Shown: in pieces, positions 44,141 to 53,920 of the stretch
How the letters are laid out: each line of letters begins with the position of its first letter
How positions within the stretch are numbered: position 1 is the stretch's first letter
The notes under the pieces: model-generated
What the model was told of the DNA's origin: nothing
The model's database searches: none
Seen by the model: the letters and a program-made list of their open reading frames with translations, nothing else
Program-made: the position numbers and the translations under genes
Assembly: GCF_001310275.1 (NCBI RefSeq)
Contig: NZ_LGYZ01000014.1
Location: forward strand, 1 to 64,000
DNA length: 64,000 nucleotides
Direction of reading: 5' to 3'
DNA from: Nocardia arizonensis
GTDB taxonomy: Bacteria; Actinomycetota; Actinomycetes; Mycobacteriales; Mycobacteriaceae

Positions 44141-44667
44141 TCGACCGCGTGTTCGCGGTCCTGCTCGCCGGACTCGCACTGCTCGGCGTGAGTTCGGTCG
44201 TGGCCGGTCCGGCAGCGGCGCATTCGGTGCCGATCTCGAGTGTGCCCGCCGACGGCAGCACCGTCGACGCGGGACCGGCCAGGGTGAGCGTCACCTTCAA
44301 CGAAGCGCTCCAGACGAGTTTCCCGTCGCTGACGGTGGTCGGCCCGGATGGCAATCTGTGGTCGAAGGGGCAGCCTGCGGTCGACGGCGGCACCGTCGGC
44401 GTCGAGGTCGGCGAACTCGGTCCGGTCGGTGTCTACACCATCGCCTATCGGGTCACCTCGGCCGACGGGCATCCGGTCAGCGGCACCCGCACCTTCACCC
44501 TGAGCAAGCCGGGTAACGGCACGCCGGGTCCGAGACCGGATGCCAAGGGCGCTGACACCGACGACGACGGCGTGCCGCTGTGGGTGTTCGTATTCGGCGG
44601 CGTCGTCCTGTTCGGCGGCGGTCTGGCCGTCGCACTGTACGGCGGCCGGGCGCGGAACAAGAGATAA
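44137..44667 (+). CDS. copC: CopC copper-resistance protein
   Basis: 176 residues from ATG 44137 (ATGA overlap). A signal peptide ends PAAAHSVP, leaving an N-terminal His for Cu(II). The cupredoxin-like domain shows SVPADGSTVDAGPARVSVTF and SADGHPVSGTRTF, where Asp and His complete the site. A membrane helix at about 150-170 and a basic end follow. It binds Cu(II) outside the membrane and feeds CopD. Confidence 0.93.
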   Translation: MIDRVFAVLLAGLALLGVSSVVAGPAAAHSVPISSVPADGSTVDAGPARVSVTFNEALQTSFPSLTVVGPDGNLWSKGQPAVDGGTVGVEVGELGPVGVYTIAYRVTSADGHPVSGTRTFTLSKPGNGTPGPRPDAKGADTDDDGVPLWVFVFGGVVLFGGGLAVALYGGRARNKR

Positions 44668-44677
44668 GGGATTCGGC

Positions 44678-45610
44678 GTGCGCGGTGGGGCGGCCGGTGG
44701 CGGATACGCGCGGACACTGCTGCCGGTCATCCCGGCCTGCCTGCTCGGGGTGGCCGTGGCGCTGGCGCTGGCCGCGCCCGGACCCGCCCCGGGCGCGGCG
44801 CTGATCCGAGTGCTCGCGGACTGCGCGGGCGCGACGGTGCTCGGACTCGCGGCGTTACCACGGCTGTATCCGCGCGCGGATCCACCGTGGCGGCTGCTGG
44901 CCGCATTGGCGGGCACCTGGACCTGCGCCGAATTCACGCTGCTGCTGTTCGAGGCCGCCGATGTGGCGGGCGTGTCCGTGCGCGCGCTCGGCGCCGACGA
45001 TTTCGGCACCTTCCTCACCGCGATCAGCGGCGGCCAGATCGGTATCGCCATTCTGATCGGCGCGGGCGCGGTGACCGGCTACGCGGCACTGGCCTACCGC
45101 CGTCCCGACATCGCCTCCCCCGATCTGGTGTTGGTGTTCACGGCGGTGGCGCTGGCCCTGCGGCCGATCACCGGGCACATGTCCCAGCAGAGTCTCGGTT
45201 CGGTGCTGGCCGCGGTGCACGCCCTGGCGGCCGCCGCCTGGTTCGGATTGCTACTCGCACTGGCGCTGGTGGTGCGCACCCGCGGCGCGTGGGCACAGGC
45301 GCTGCCACGGTATTCGGCGGTGGCGCTGCCGCTGATCGGGAGCCTCGCGGTGACCGGCATCGTGAACGGACTGGTGCGCCTCGGCGGCGTCGGTCCGGTG
45401 CTGAGCACCGGATACGGGCGCATCCTGCTCGCCAAGTCGGCGGTGCTGGTCGCGTTGCTGGCACTGGGCTGGTGGTGGCGGCGGACCTGGGTGCGGCGCG
45501 CGGCCGATCACCGGATGGCCGCGGAGGACTCGCTGCGCCGCGCCGTGCTCGAGGTCGCCGTGATGGCGGTCGCATTCGGGTTGGCGGCGGCGCTGGCGGT
45601 CACCGCGTGA
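44678..45610 (+). CDS. copD: CopD-family copper importer
   Basis: 310 residues from GTG 44678, ten bases after copC. About eight membrane helices are predicted. RPITGHMSQQSLG and AVHALAAAAWFGLLLAL carry the conserved histidines of CopD, and LAKSAVLVALLALGWWWRR is the family end motif. CopD with CopC is thought to bring copper into the cytoplasm for cuproenzymes, opposite to the CopA exporter at the start of the window. Confidence 0.9.
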   Translation: MRGGAAGGGYARTLLPVIPACLLGVAVALALAAPGPAPGAALIRVLADCAGATVLGLAALPRLYPRADPPWRLLAALAGTWTCAEFTLLLFEAADVAGVSVRALGADDFGTFLTAISGGQIGIAILIGAGAVTGYAALAYRRPDIASPDLVLVFTAVALALRPITGHMSQQSLGSVLAAVHALAAAAWFGLLLALALVVRTRGAWAQALPRYSAVALPLIGSLAVTGIVNGLVRLGGVGPVLSTGYGRILLAKSAVLVALLALGWWWRRTWVRRAADHRMAAEDSLRRAVLEVAVMAVAFGLAAALAVTA

Positions 45611-45647
45611 GAGCGGCGCGGCGCTGGTCAGACGCTAAAGTAACGAT

Positions 45648-46136
45648 ATGACCGAAGTGAAGATAATGACGGCCTGCGCGGCCTCGGCCGAATCCGCGTT
45701 CCGGTACGTCAACGATTACCGGAATCTGCCGCGCTTCCTGCACGGTGTCCAATCCTTCACTCCGGTCGGCGAACAGATCGAGGGCGTCGGCGCGGCCTTC
45801 GACGGCCACATCAAACTCGGTCCGGCGTCGCTGCGTTCGCGGGTGCGGGTGAATCGCTGGGAGGAGGATTTCGCGATCGGGATCACCTCCGTCGAGGGGT
45901 TCGAGGTCTGCTCGACCTTCCTGTTCCACGTCGAGGGCGATGACCTGTGCACGATCGACGCGATCGTCGACTATCGGGTGCCCGGCGGTTTGGCCGGACG
46001 CGCCCTCGGCCGGACCATCGAACCGTTCGTGAAGATCACCGTGCGCCACACCACCGACAACCTGATCCGCCAGATCACCGAATTCCACAGCCGCGGCCCG
46101 GATTCGCTCGATCGGCAGCCCGGGGTGCGGTTATGA
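45648..46136 (+). CDS. SRPBCC-fold (polyketide cyclase-like) protein
   Basis: 162 residues from ATG 45648. The START/SRPBCC pattern is visible: AESAFRYVNDYRNLPRFL, a beta sheet with LRSRVRVNRWEED, and a long C-terminal helix TIEPFVKITVRHTTDNLIRQ. These bind a lipid or small ligand in a deep pocket; no catalytic residues are known for this type. It overlaps the following DUF5313 gene by four bases. Confidence 0.85.
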   Translation: MTEVKIMTACAASAESAFRYVNDYRNLPRFLHGVQSFTPVGEQIEGVGAAFDGHIKLGPASLRSRVRVNRWEEDFAIGITSVEGFEVCSTFLFHVEGDDLCTIDAIVDYRVPGGLAGRALGRTIEPFVKITVRHTTDNLIRQITEFHSRGPDSLDRQPGVRL

Positions 46137-46513
46137 CCGCGGCGACCGGACCGAACTTCGCCCAGCGCATCGGGTATCTGTGCGGCCGCACACTGCCCGC
46201 CTCGATGTCGGACTGGGTGTTGGCCGATCTCACCGGCCCCGGGGCGACGCGGCGCTACCTGAGCCGCATCCTCATCCCGATCATTCCGGTGCTTTGCCTG
46301 TTCCTGCTGCTGCCGGGCCCGTTGTGGATGGGTCTGGCGATGATGGCGCTGCTCTACATTCCGCTCATCTATTTCACCGTCGCGCTGATGTACGTGTTCC
46401 GGCGGCACCGGCTCATCCAGCACGGTCTCGACCCCGAACTGGCCGATGCCGACTCACGCCGCCGCGCCGACGCCGACCGGCTGGACTACGAACGCAGGCA
46501 CGGGCGCGGATGA
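46133..46513 (+). CDS. DUF5313 membrane protein, copy 1
   Basis: 126 residues from ATG 46133. Two membrane helices (about 48-63 and 66-88) follow a conserved lead ADLTGPGATRRYL, then a basic tail RRHRLIQHGLDPELAD. The same plan is in the next gene, so this is a tandem duplicate. No known function; two-helix proteins of this type are widespread in mycolic-acid actinobacteria. Confidence 0.8.
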   Translation: MTAATGPNFAQRIGYLCGRTLPASMSDWVLADLTGPGATRRYLSRILIPIIPVLCLFLLLPGPLWMGLAMMALLYIPLIYFTVALMYVFRRHRLIQHGLDPELADADSRRRADADRLDYERRHGRG

Positions 46514-46560
46514 GGCCGACGCACTAGCGGTGACGTATAACACAGGCATAGCCTGAATGT

Positions 46561-46926
46561 ATGAAAAAGCCCACAACCGGTCAGCGGATCGCCTACGATA
46601 TCGGCCGCGCGCTTCCCCCGGAGCTGCACGAGTGGGTCATCCACGACCTCGTCGGACACGGGGCCATGGAACGCTATCTCGTCCGGTTCCTCGTACCCGT
46701 CATCCCGTTCTTCGCCCTCGTCCTGCTGTTCCCGGGGCCGATGCCGCTGAAGATCGGGATGATCGTGATGATGATCGTCCCGCTGGTCGTCTTCACCGTT
46801 GCGCTGAGCTATGTCTGGCGGCGCTTCCGCCTGACACAGCACGGTCTCAGTCCCGACCTTCTCGACCACGCCAAGATCACCGAACACGACCGCGACGTCT
46901 ACGAACTACAGCACGGTCACCGATAA
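46561..46926 (+). CDS. DUF5313 membrane protein, copy 2
   Basis: 121 residues from ATG 46561, 47 bases after copy 1. The matching blocks are [13 protein letters not shown], a two-helix region with [15 protein letters not shown], and [17 protein letters not shown]. It is clearly homologous to the preceding protein but diverged. Function unknown. Confidence 0.8.
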   Translation: MKKPTTGQRIAYDIGRALPPELHEWVIHDLVGHGAMERYLVRFLVPVIPFFALVLLFPGPMPLKIGMIVMMIVPLVVFTVALSYVWRRFRLTQHGLSPDLLDHAKITEHDRDVYELQHGHR

Positions 46927-46990
46927 GACATCGATCACACCGCGCGGGGGCCGCGAATACGCGGCAACGCGAGCGCGGCAGAATCGAGCC

Positions 46991-47467
46991 ATGACCGTTG
47001 TCGCCACCGCAGACCTGGCCGATGAGATCGGCCCCGAAATCCGCAGCTGCGATACGCAGTTCATCCAGTTCGGCGGTCGCGAGAGCTTCGCGGGCCGAAT
47101 CACCACCATCCGCTGCTTCCAGGACAATCTGCTGGTCAAGCAGACACTGAGCGAACCGGGCCACGGCGGGGTGCTCGTGGTCGACGGCGGCGCGAGCGTG
47201 CACACCGCACTGGTGGGCGACATCATCGCGGGCCGCGGCGTCGACAACGGCTGGGCGGGCGTCATCGTCAACGGGGCCGTACGCGATTCGGCCATACTGC
47301 GCACCCTCGACATCGGTATCAAGGCATTGGGCACCAACCCGCGCAAGAGCACCCAGACCGGCAGCGGCGAACGCGACGTCACCATCGAATTCGGCGGTGT
47401 GAGTTTCGTTCCCGGCGAGATGCTCTACAGCGATCACGACGGCATCGTCGTGCGCGCCGAGGACTGA
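46991..47467 (+). CDS. rraA: RraA-family protein
   Basis: 158 residues, full length, from ATG 46991. The RraA fold shows [31 protein letters not shown] and [14 protein letters not shown]. Once mislabelled MenG methylase, family members inhibit RNase E or act as HMG/CHA aldolases; GAVRDS and GD are the aldolase metal and substrate residues, so either role is possible. In M. tuberculosis the homologue is Rv3853. It is convergent with the S4 gene. Confidence 0.93.
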   Translation: MTVVATADLADEIGPEIRSCDTQFIQFGGRESFAGRITTIRCFQDNLLVKQTLSEPGHGGVLVVDGGASVHTALVGDIIAGRGVDNGWAGVIVNGAVRDSAILRTLDIGIKALGTNPRKSTQTGSGERDVTIEFGGVSFVPGEMLYSDHDGIVVRAED

Positions 47468-47478
47468 AGACGGACCGA

Positions 47479-47700
47479 TCAGGCCGGCGCCACCCGGACC
47501 CGGTGACCGGCGAGGGCGACCACGTCACCCGCGTGCAATTGGCGCCCGCGCCGCAGTTCGACCTCGTCGTTCACCCGGACCAGGCCTGCGGCGATCACCG
47601 TCTTCGCCTCCGAACCGGAATCGATCAAATTGGCCAGCTTCAGGAACTGCCCGAGCCGAATGATCTCGTCATCGATCGGAACATCGACTGGATCTGACAT
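47479..47700 (-). CDS. S4-domain RNA-binding protein
   Basis: 73 residues. ATG 47700 is chosen because AAGGA lies eight bases upstream; an earlier ATG is too close to that site. It is a single S4 domain: [20 protein letters not shown], then [20 protein letters not shown]. This is YbcJ-like. It probably binds structured RNA on or near the ribosome. It is divergent from lysX. Confidence 0.9.
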   Translation of the reverse strand: MSDPVDVPIDDEIIRLGQFLKLANLIDSGSEAKTVIAAGLVRVNDEVELRRGRQLHAGDVVALAGHRVRVAPA

Positions 47701-47832
47701 GACATACATCCTTACCCGGGCCGGAATCCGCCGGCACGCCAACCCCCCGCGTCACCGCCGACCGGCCCGCGCCTCCCGACATCCCGGGTGGTCTTGGGAC
47801 AGTCCGGGCGCGGGACCGTACACACTGGTTCG

Positions 47833-50800
47833 GTGACTTCCACGCAAGCCGGTCATCGCACGGACATCGCACCTCGGCAGGACAGACCCACCCCGCCGGT
47901 CCCGCATCGCGGCCACGGCAGGTTCTCCGAGGTACCGCATATCGCGGGGATGGTCCTCGGCGGCCTGGCGGCCGCATGTCTGCTGTGGAGTCTGTCGCCC
48001 GCGCTGCGCTTCCTGACCCAGGTGCCGCGGCGCTACATCGACGTCTACTTCTTCGACGCGCCCGACACGAACCTCATGTGGGCGCTGATCCTCGGTCTCA
48101 TGGCCGGGGCCATCGCGAGCCGCAAGCGCATCGCGTGGTGGCTGCTCGTGGTCTACCTCGCGCTGTTCGCGCTGATCAACGCGCTCGACTTCACCGAGAC
48201 CGGCAACTACAGCGCACTCGCGGGCATGGTCGCCCAGTTGGCGGTGATCGGTGTACTCGTCGCGGCGTGGAGCGAGTTCTACACCAAGGTGCGCCGCGGG
48301 GCCGGGTGGAAGGCGCTCGGCGTGCTGGTGGGCGGGCTTGCCGTCGGCTGCCTGATCGGCTGGGGACTCGTGGAGCTGTTCCCCGGAACGCTGCCCGGCG
48401 GTTGGCAGCGACCGGGCTGGGCGGTCTACCGGGTGACCGCGGCGGTGCTGGTCGACAACGAGCACTTCGACGGTCACCCGCGGCCCTGGGTCAACTTCCT
48501 GCTCGGCCTGTTCGGCGCGATCGCGCTGCTCGCGGCGGTGATCGTGTTACTGCGCTCCCAGCGCGCCGAGAACGCCATGACCGGCACCGACGAATCGGCG
48601 ATACGCGGACTGCTGGAACGCTCCGATGTCGAGGACTCGCTCGGCTACTTCGCGACCCGCCGGGACAAGGCGGTGGTGTTCGCGCCCAGCGGCAAGGCCG
48701 CGATCACCTACCGGGTCGAATTGGGTGTCTGCCTGGCCAGCGGGGATCCGATCGGGATGCGCGAAGCATGGCCGCAGGCCATCGACGCCTGGTTGAGATC
48801 GGCCGACCGCTTCGGCTGGGCGCCCGCCGTCATGGGCGCGAGCGAACTCGGCGCACAGGCGTATCGGCGAGCGGGACTGTCGGCCCTGCGCCTCGGTGAC
48901 GAGGCGATCCTCGACACCCGCGGCTTCTCGCTGGCCGGACCGGAGATGAAGCAGGTCCGCCAGGCCGCCAACCGACTGCGCAAACACGGGTTCACGGTGC
49001 GCGTCCGACGGCACCGCGACATACCGGCATCGGAATTCCCGCATGTCATCGGCCGGGCCGAGGCATGGCGCGATACCGAGACCGAACGCGGATTCTCGAT
49101 GGCCCTCGGCCGACTCGGCGATCCGCTCGACGGCGACTGTCTGCTGGTCGAGGCGGTCAACGCCCAGAATCGGGTGCTGGCCATGCTGTCGCTGGTGCCG
49201 TGGGGCCGCACGGGCGTGTCACTGGAACTGATGCGCCGTGACCCCGACGGCCCCAACGGCACGATGGAGCTGATGATCTCGCAGCTCGCGCTGACTTCCG
49301 AACAACACGGCATCACGCGGGTCTCGCTGAACTTCGCGGTCTTCCGTTCGGTGTTCGAGGAGGGCGGGCGGATCGGCGCCGGTCCGGTGCTGCGGCTGTG
49401 GCGCGGTGTGCTGCTCTTCTTTTCGCGCTGGTGGCAGCTCGAGGCGCTGTACCGCTCGAATGTGAAGTACCAGCCGCACTGGGTGCCCCGGTTCTTCCTG
49501 TTCGAGGAGCGCAGGCAGTTGCCGCGGGTCGCGATGGCCAGCGCGCTCGCGGAAGGATTCCTGCCGCGCTTCGGCAAGGATCCGGTGACCACGACCCATA
49601 CCGGTCTGCGCAGTGCGGTACCCGACACCGTCACCGGACTGCACGCCGACGGCACCCCGCCCGACATGCCGGAAAGCGAACTCGCCGAGCAACTTCCGCG
49701 ACGGCCGGAACAGGTCCGGGTGCGCATGGACAAGCTGGCCAAGATGACCGCGGACGGAATCGACGCCTACCCGGTCGCCTATCCGCCCACGCACACCGTC
49801 GCCGCGGCCAGGCGCTCGCCGCGCGGCACCACGGTACGGGTGTGCGGGCGACTGCTGCGCATCCGCGACTACGGCGGCGTGATCTTCGCGGTGGTGCGCG
49901 ACTGGACCGACGACATCCAGCTGATCATCGACCGCGACCGCGTCGGCGCGCGGCGCAGCGCCGAATTCGGCGAATACTTCGACCTCGGCGACCTGATCGA
50001 GGTCAGCGGGCAGATCGGACAGAGCCGCCGCGGCGAACTGTCGCTGCTGGCCGCGGACTGGCGGATGAACGGCAAATGCCTGCATCCGCTGCCCGACAAA
50101 TGGAAGGGTCTGGCCGATCCCGAGGCCAGGGTGCGCCAGCGCTACGTCGACATGGCGATCAACCCCGACGCCCGCGAACTGCTCACCAAACGCAGTGCGG
50201 TGCTGCGCTCGCTGCGCGATTCGCTTAACGGCCTCGGCTACCTGGAGGTGGAGACGCCGATCCTGCAACAGGTGCACGGCGGAGCCAACGCGACCCCGTT
50301 CATCACCCACATCAATGCCTACGACCTGGATCTGTACCTGCGCATCGCGCCCGAGCTGTATCTCAAACGACTCTGCGTCGGCGGTATGGAGAAGGTGTTC
50401 GAGATCGGGCGGACCTTCCGCAACGAGGGCGTGGACTTCAGCCACAATCCCGAGTTCACCATTCTCGAAGCGTACGAGGCGCACAGCGATTACGAACGCA
50501 TGATGCACATCTGCCGGGAACTGATCCAGAACGCGGCGGTCGCCGCCAACGGCGCGATGGTCGCACTGCGCCCCAACGACGACGGCACCTTCGAGGAGGT
50601 CGACATCTCCGGGGAGTGGGCGGTGAAGACGGTGCACGGGGCGGTGTCGGAGGCCGTCGGCGCGCCGGTCACCCCGCAGTCGCCGGTGGCCGATCTGCGC
50701 GTGCTCTGCGACAAGGCCGACATTCCGTATCAGCACGGCTGGGACGCGGGTCAGGTCGTCCTGGAGATGTACGAACATCTGGTGGAGTCGCGGACCGAGG

Positions 50801-51156
50801 AGCCGACCTTCTATATCGACTTCCCCACCTCGGTCTCCCCGCTCACCCGCGCGCACCGCCGCGTCGCGGGAGTCACCGAACGCTGGGACCTGGTGGCATG
50901 GGGCGTCGAATTGGGCACCGCCTACAGCGAACTCACCGATCCGGTGGAACAGCGCCGCAGACTCACCGAACAGTCGATGCTCGCGGCCAATGGCGATCCC
51001 GAGGCGATGGAACTCGACGAGGACTTCCTCGAGGCGCTCGAACACGCCATGCCGCCCACCGGCGGACTCGGTATGGGCGTCGACCGGATCGTCATGCTCA
51101 TCACCGGTCGCAGCATTCGCGAGACCCTGCCCTTCCCCCTGGTCAAGCCGCGCTGA
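47833..51156 (+). CDS. lysX: Lysylphosphatidylglycerol synthase / lysyl-tRNA synthetase
   Basis: 1107 residues; GTG 47833 is favoured, with GTG 47788 possible. The N-terminal third has about six or seven membrane helices. A DUF2156 domain (about 265-590) follows, with SGDPIG and [18 protein letters not shown], the lysyl-transfer module of MprF. The C-terminal part is a LysRS: OB-fold, then class II core with [15 protein letters not shown] (motif 2) and [13 protein letters not shown] (motif 3). It makes Lys-tRNA and moves lysine to phosphatidylglycerol, lowering surface charge against cationic peptides, as for M. tuberculosis LysX. Confidence 0.95.
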   Translation: MTSTQAGHRTDIAPRQDRPTPPVPHRGHGRFSEVPHIAGMVLGGLAAACLLWSLSPALRFLTQVPRRYIDVYFFDAPDTNLMWALILGLMAGAIASRKRIAWWLLVVYLALFALINALDFTETGNYSALAGMVAQLAVIGVLVAAWSEFYTKVRRGAGWKALGVLVGGLAVGCLIGWGLVELFPGTLPGGWQRPGWAVYRVTAAVLVDNEHFDGHPRPWVNFLLGLFGAIALLAAVIVLLRSQRAENAMTGTDESAIRGLLERSDVEDSLGYFATRRDKAVVFAPSGKAAITYRVELGVCLASGDPIGMREAWPQAIDAWLRSADRFGWAPAVMGASELGAQAYRRAGLSALRLGDEAILDTRGFSLAGPEMKQVRQAANRLRKHGFTVRVRRHRDIPASEFPHVIGRAEAWRDTETERGFSMALGRLGDPLDGDCLLVEAVNAQNRVLAMLSLVPWGRTGVSLELMRRDPDGPNGTMELMISQLALTSEQHGITRVSLNFAVFRSVFEEGGRIGAGPVLRLWRGVLLFFSRWWQLEALYRSNVKYQPHWVPRFFLFEERRQLPRVAMASALAEGFLPRFGKDPVTTTHTGLRSAVPDTVTGLHADGTPPDMPESELAEQLPRRPEQVRVRMDKLAKMTADGIDAYPVAYPPTHTVAAARRSPRGTTVRVCGRLLRIRDYGGVIFAVVRDWTDDIQLIIDRDRVGARRSAEFGEYFDLGDLIEVSGQIGQSRRGELSLLAADWRMNGKCLHPLPDKWKGLADPEARVRQRYVDMAINPDARELLTKRSAVLRSLRDSLNGLGYLEVETPILQQVHGGANATPFITHINAYDLDLYLRIAPELYLKRLCVGGMEKVFEIGRTFRNEGVDFSHNPEFTILEAYEAHSDYERMMHICRELIQNAAVAANGAMVALRPNDDGTFEEVDISGEWAVKTVHGAVSEAVGAPVTPQSPVADLRVLCDKADIPYQHGWDAGQVVLEMYEHLVESRTEEPTFYIDFPTSVSPLTRAHRRVAGVTERWDLVAWGVELGTAYSELTDPVEQRRRLTEQSMLAANGDPEAMELDEDFLEALEHAMPPTGGLGMGVDRIVMLITGRSIRETLPFPLVKPR

Positions 51157-51277
51157 GGCGCCGAGACCCGAACCGCACCGGCAGGATGCGTTCGCGAACG
51201 GTTAACAACGATTTCTCCCGCGCGATAACCTTGATGATTCGGCCCGGGAGGAGGCCGCCGTCGACGAATGGGGAAGT

Positions 51278-51505
51278 ATGTATCTCGATCTGCTCACCAA
51301 TGCGAGCCTGCTGGACCACAGCGTGTGGACCAGCCCCGACGTGATCGCGTCCGACACGTGGAACACCGCGCTGGATCTCGCCGCCAAGAAGAAGAAAAAG
51401 AGCAGCGGGATCGGATTCTTCGGCGTCATCTGCTGCGTGCTCGTGGTGGTCGCGATAATCGTCGCCATCGTGCTGTTCACCAAGCGCCGCGGCAACAGCG
51501 GATAA
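51278..51505 (+). CDS. Small single-pass membrane protein
   Basis: 75 residues from ATG 51278. A polar N-terminal half ends in five lysines at about residues 37-41 (AAKKKKKSSG), followed by one membrane helix FFGVICCVLVVVAIIVAIV and a basic tail. GGGGAAG lies close upstream. No family is recognised. It has its own AT-richer upstream region (51190-51240), so separate transcription from lysX is likely. Function unknown. Confidence 0.6.
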   Translation: MYLDLLTNASLLDHSVWTSPDVIASDTWNTALDLAAKKKKKSSGIGFFGVICCVLVVVAIIVAIVLFTKRRGNSG

Positions 51506-51518
51506 TCCCCGCGAACCC

Positions 51519-51553
51519 CGACGGCTCGAACCTCGGCGAGGTTCGAGCCGTCG
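51519..51553. terminator. Bidirectional terminator hairpin
   Basis: CGACGGCTCGAACCTC (51519-51534) and GAGGTTCGAGCCGTCG (51538-51553) pair perfectly across GGC. It separates the small membrane protein gene from the convergent exporter gene. Confidence 0.85.
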
Positions 51554-51568
51554 ACGTTCCGGCTGGGA

Positions 51569-53080
51569 TCAGAGTACGGTGCGCTCGGTCGCGACCTCGG
51601 CGTCGAGCAGTAGTTCCGCCTCGGCGGGCAGTTCGGCCGCGGGCGACCTGAGCACCGTGGCCGCCACCGCGAGCGCGACAACCACCAGTGCGGCCCCGAT
51701 CCAGAAGGCCAATTGGAATCCGCTGGTCAACGCCTCTTTCGGAGCGCTGCCTTCGGCCAAGAGGTGGTCGGTGCGGCTCGCGGCGAGGGTCGCGAGCACC
51801 GCGAGTCCGAGTGCGCCGCCGACCTGCATGGTGGTGTTGGCCAGACCGGAGGCGAGTCCGGCCTGCCGCTGGTCCACACCCGACATGGCCAGGTTCATCA
51901 ATGCCGGGAAGGCCAGTCCGGCGCCGGTGCCGAACAGCACCACCGGCCCGAAGACGTGCGTCCAGTAGCCGCCGTCCACCGGGGCCTGCGCGAGCCACAC
52001 GAGTGCGCCCAGGATCAGGGTCAGGCCCGGCAGCAGCACCATTCGCGCGCCGAAGCGCATCACCAGATGTTCGGAGAACTGCACCGACAGCACGCCCATG
52101 ATCGCCGCGACCGGGAAGAACGCCAACCCGAGGGCGACCGCGCTGTATCCGAGCACCTGCTTCAGGTACAGCGATCCCATGAAGAACATGCCGAACATGC
52201 CCGCCACGGTCAGCACCTGGACCACGTTCGCGCCGGACAGATTGCGCGAGCGCAGAATTCCCAGCGGCATGAGCGGTGCGGACGCGGTGGCCTCGCGCAG
52301 CACGAAGGCCGCGAGCAGCAGCAGTGCGACCGCCCCGAGCGCCAGGGTGCTCGAATCGGTCCAGCCGTATTCGGCGGCGGGTTTGACGATGGTGTAGACG
52401 CCGAGCATCAGGGCGGCGGTGATGAGCACCGCACCCGGAACGTCGGCTCCCTCCTTCAGGCCGATCCCACGGTCCTTGTCGAGCACCCGGAACGCCGCGA
52501 CGCCGACCAGGATGCCGATCGGCAGGTTCACCAGGAAGATCAGTCGCCAGTCCAGCGCGGTGAGCAGACCACCGAGCAGCAGGCCGATCGCGCCGCCCGC
52601 CGAGGCCACGAAGGCGTAGCGGCCGATGGCCTTGGCCTGGTCCTTGGGGTCGGGGAACATCGCGAAGATCATGCCGAGGATGACCGCGGAGGTCATCGCG
52701 CCGCCGATGCCCTGGAGGAATCGCGCGGCGATGAGGGTCACCGAATTGATCGCGGCGCCGCACAGCGCCGATGCCAGCGTGAACACCACCAGACCGGACA
52801 GGAACATGGTCCGGCGTCCGATCAGATCGCCGAGTCGCCCGACCAGCATGAGCAGGCCGCCGAAGGAGATCAGATATCCGTTGACCACCCATGCCAAGCC
52901 GGACGCGGTGAAGTGCAGATCCCGCTGGATGTCGGTGAGCGCGACGTTCACGATCGTGGCGTCGAGCACGATCATGAGCATTCCGCCGCAGAGTACGTAG
53001 AGCGCGAGCCACGGACTGCGGCTCGCTCCGGAGGATTCGGCGCTCCCCGTGCGCGCATGTCGTTGTCCTGCATCGGCCAT
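51569..53080 (-). CDS. DHA2-family drug exporter (14-helix MFS)
   Basis: 503 residues from ATG 53080. Fourteen membrane helices and the loop motifs VGRLGDLIGRRTMFLSG (motif A) and LDATIVNVALTDIQRDL (helix 1, motif D1) assign it to the EmrB/QacA (DHA2) group of H+-coupled multidrug exporters. It is divergent from an HxlR-type regulator, with the CAACT-N9-AGTTG repeat between them, so it is probably induced by a toxic compound. Confidence 0.92.
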   Translation of the reverse strand: MADAGQRHARTGSAESSGASRSPWLALYVLCGGMLMIVLDATIVNVALTDIQRDLHFTASGLAWVVNGYLISFGGLLMLVGRLGDLIGRRTMFLSGLVVFTLASALCGAAINSVTLIAARFLQGIGGAMTSAVILGMIFAMFPDPKDQAKAIGRYAFVASAGGAIGLLLGGLLTALDWRLIFLVNLPIGILVGVAAFRVLDKDRGIGLKEGADVPGAVLITAALMLGVYTIVKPAAEYGWTDSSTLALGAVALLLLAAFVLREATASAPLMPLGILRSRNLSGANVVQVLTVAGMFGMFFMGSLYLKQVLGYSAVALGLAFFPVAAIMGVLSVQFSEHLVMRFGARMVLLPGLTLILGALVWLAQAPVDGGYWTHVFGPVVLFGTGAGLAFPALMNLAMSGVDQRQAGLASGLANTTMQVGGALGLAVLATLAASRTDHLLAEGSAPKEALTSGFQLAFWIGAALVVVALAVAATVLRSPAAELPAEAELLLDAEVATERTVL

Positions 53081-53114
53081 ACGGGAAACGCTAGCAAGCG
53101 TTAGTCCTAAAAGA

Positions 53115-53133
53115 CAACTATTTAATTAAGTTG
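53115..53133. promoter_or_regulatory. Inverted repeat between exporter and HxlR gene
   Basis: CAACT (53115-53119) and AGTTG (53129-53133) are separated by the AT-only spacer atttaatta. It lies in the 79-base gap between the divergent genes, the usual place of an HxlR/MarR operator. Confidence 0.55.
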
Positions 53134-53159
53134 CGCAACCGACTGATATGCTGTAGGAC

Positions 53160-53864
53160 ATGACTGTTGCACCGGAGCATCGCGGCAAACGCAGCTATCA
53201 GGACGCCTGCGGCGCGGCGCGCGCACTCGACCTGGTGGGCGAGCGGTGGACGCTGCTGGTGGTCCGGGATCTGCTGCACGGTCCGAAACGCTTCACCGAC
53301 CTGCGTTCGGGTCTCCCCGCCATCAGCCCGAACGTGCTGTCGCAGCGGCTGGAGGAACTCGTCAACGCGGGCATCGTGTGCAAACGCAAATTGCCGCCGC
53401 CGGTCGGCGCGGCGGTCTACGACCTCACCGCGTGGGGGCGCGAACTCGACACGGTGATCCTGGCCCTCAATCGCTGGGGCGCCAAGGCTCCGCGCGGGGC
53501 CTACCGCTGCGCCGACCTCAGCACGGACTCGGTCGTCGTCTCGTTGCGCAGCTTCTTCGACCCCGCCGCCGCCGTCGGAGTCGAGGCCGACTACGACCTG
53601 TACTTCACCGAATCCAGTTCGGGCGAGGATGAATTCCACGCCGTCGTCACCGACGGCACGTTCACCATCACCCGCGGGGTCAGCGGCGAGGCGGCCACCA
53701 CGATCCACACCAGCGTGCCCGCCCTCGTCGCGCTGGTCTTCGACGGACTGCCCTACGAACAAGTCCGCGCCGGCGGCGACTTCACCGTCTCCGGCGACGA
53801 AGCCGCGGCCGAGCGTTTCGCCGGCTACTTCGACCTGCCCTCGGGGTGCATGGCCCCGCGTTGA
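53160..53864 (+). CDS. HxlR-family transcriptional regulator
   Basis: 234 residues from ATG 53160. The winged-helix part (about 10-105) is diagnostic: ACGAARALDLVGERWTLLVV, GPKRFTDLRSGLPAISPNVL and LEELVNAGIVCKRKLPP. A C-terminal domain of ~125 residues, longer than the minimal family, resembles SCP-2/sterol-carrier-like ligand domains found on some actinobacterial HxlR proteins. AGGA is only one base from the ATG, so translation may be leaderless. It should control the divergent exporter. Confidence 0.9.
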   Translation: MTVAPEHRGKRSYQDACGAARALDLVGERWTLLVVRDLLHGPKRFTDLRSGLPAISPNVLSQRLEELVNAGIVCKRKLPPPVGAAVYDLTAWGRELDTVILALNRWGAKAPRGAYRCADLSTDSVVVSLRSFFDPAAAVGVEADYDLYFTESSSGEDEFHAVVTDGTFTITRGVSGEAATTIHTSVPALVALVFDGLPYEQVRAGGDFTVSGDEAAAERFAGYFDLPSGCMAPR

Positions 53865-53920
53865 TCGGTCGCGTCCGGGTCGCCGTGAGAAACCGCGCCT
53901 CGATGCGGCAGAGTGTTGGG

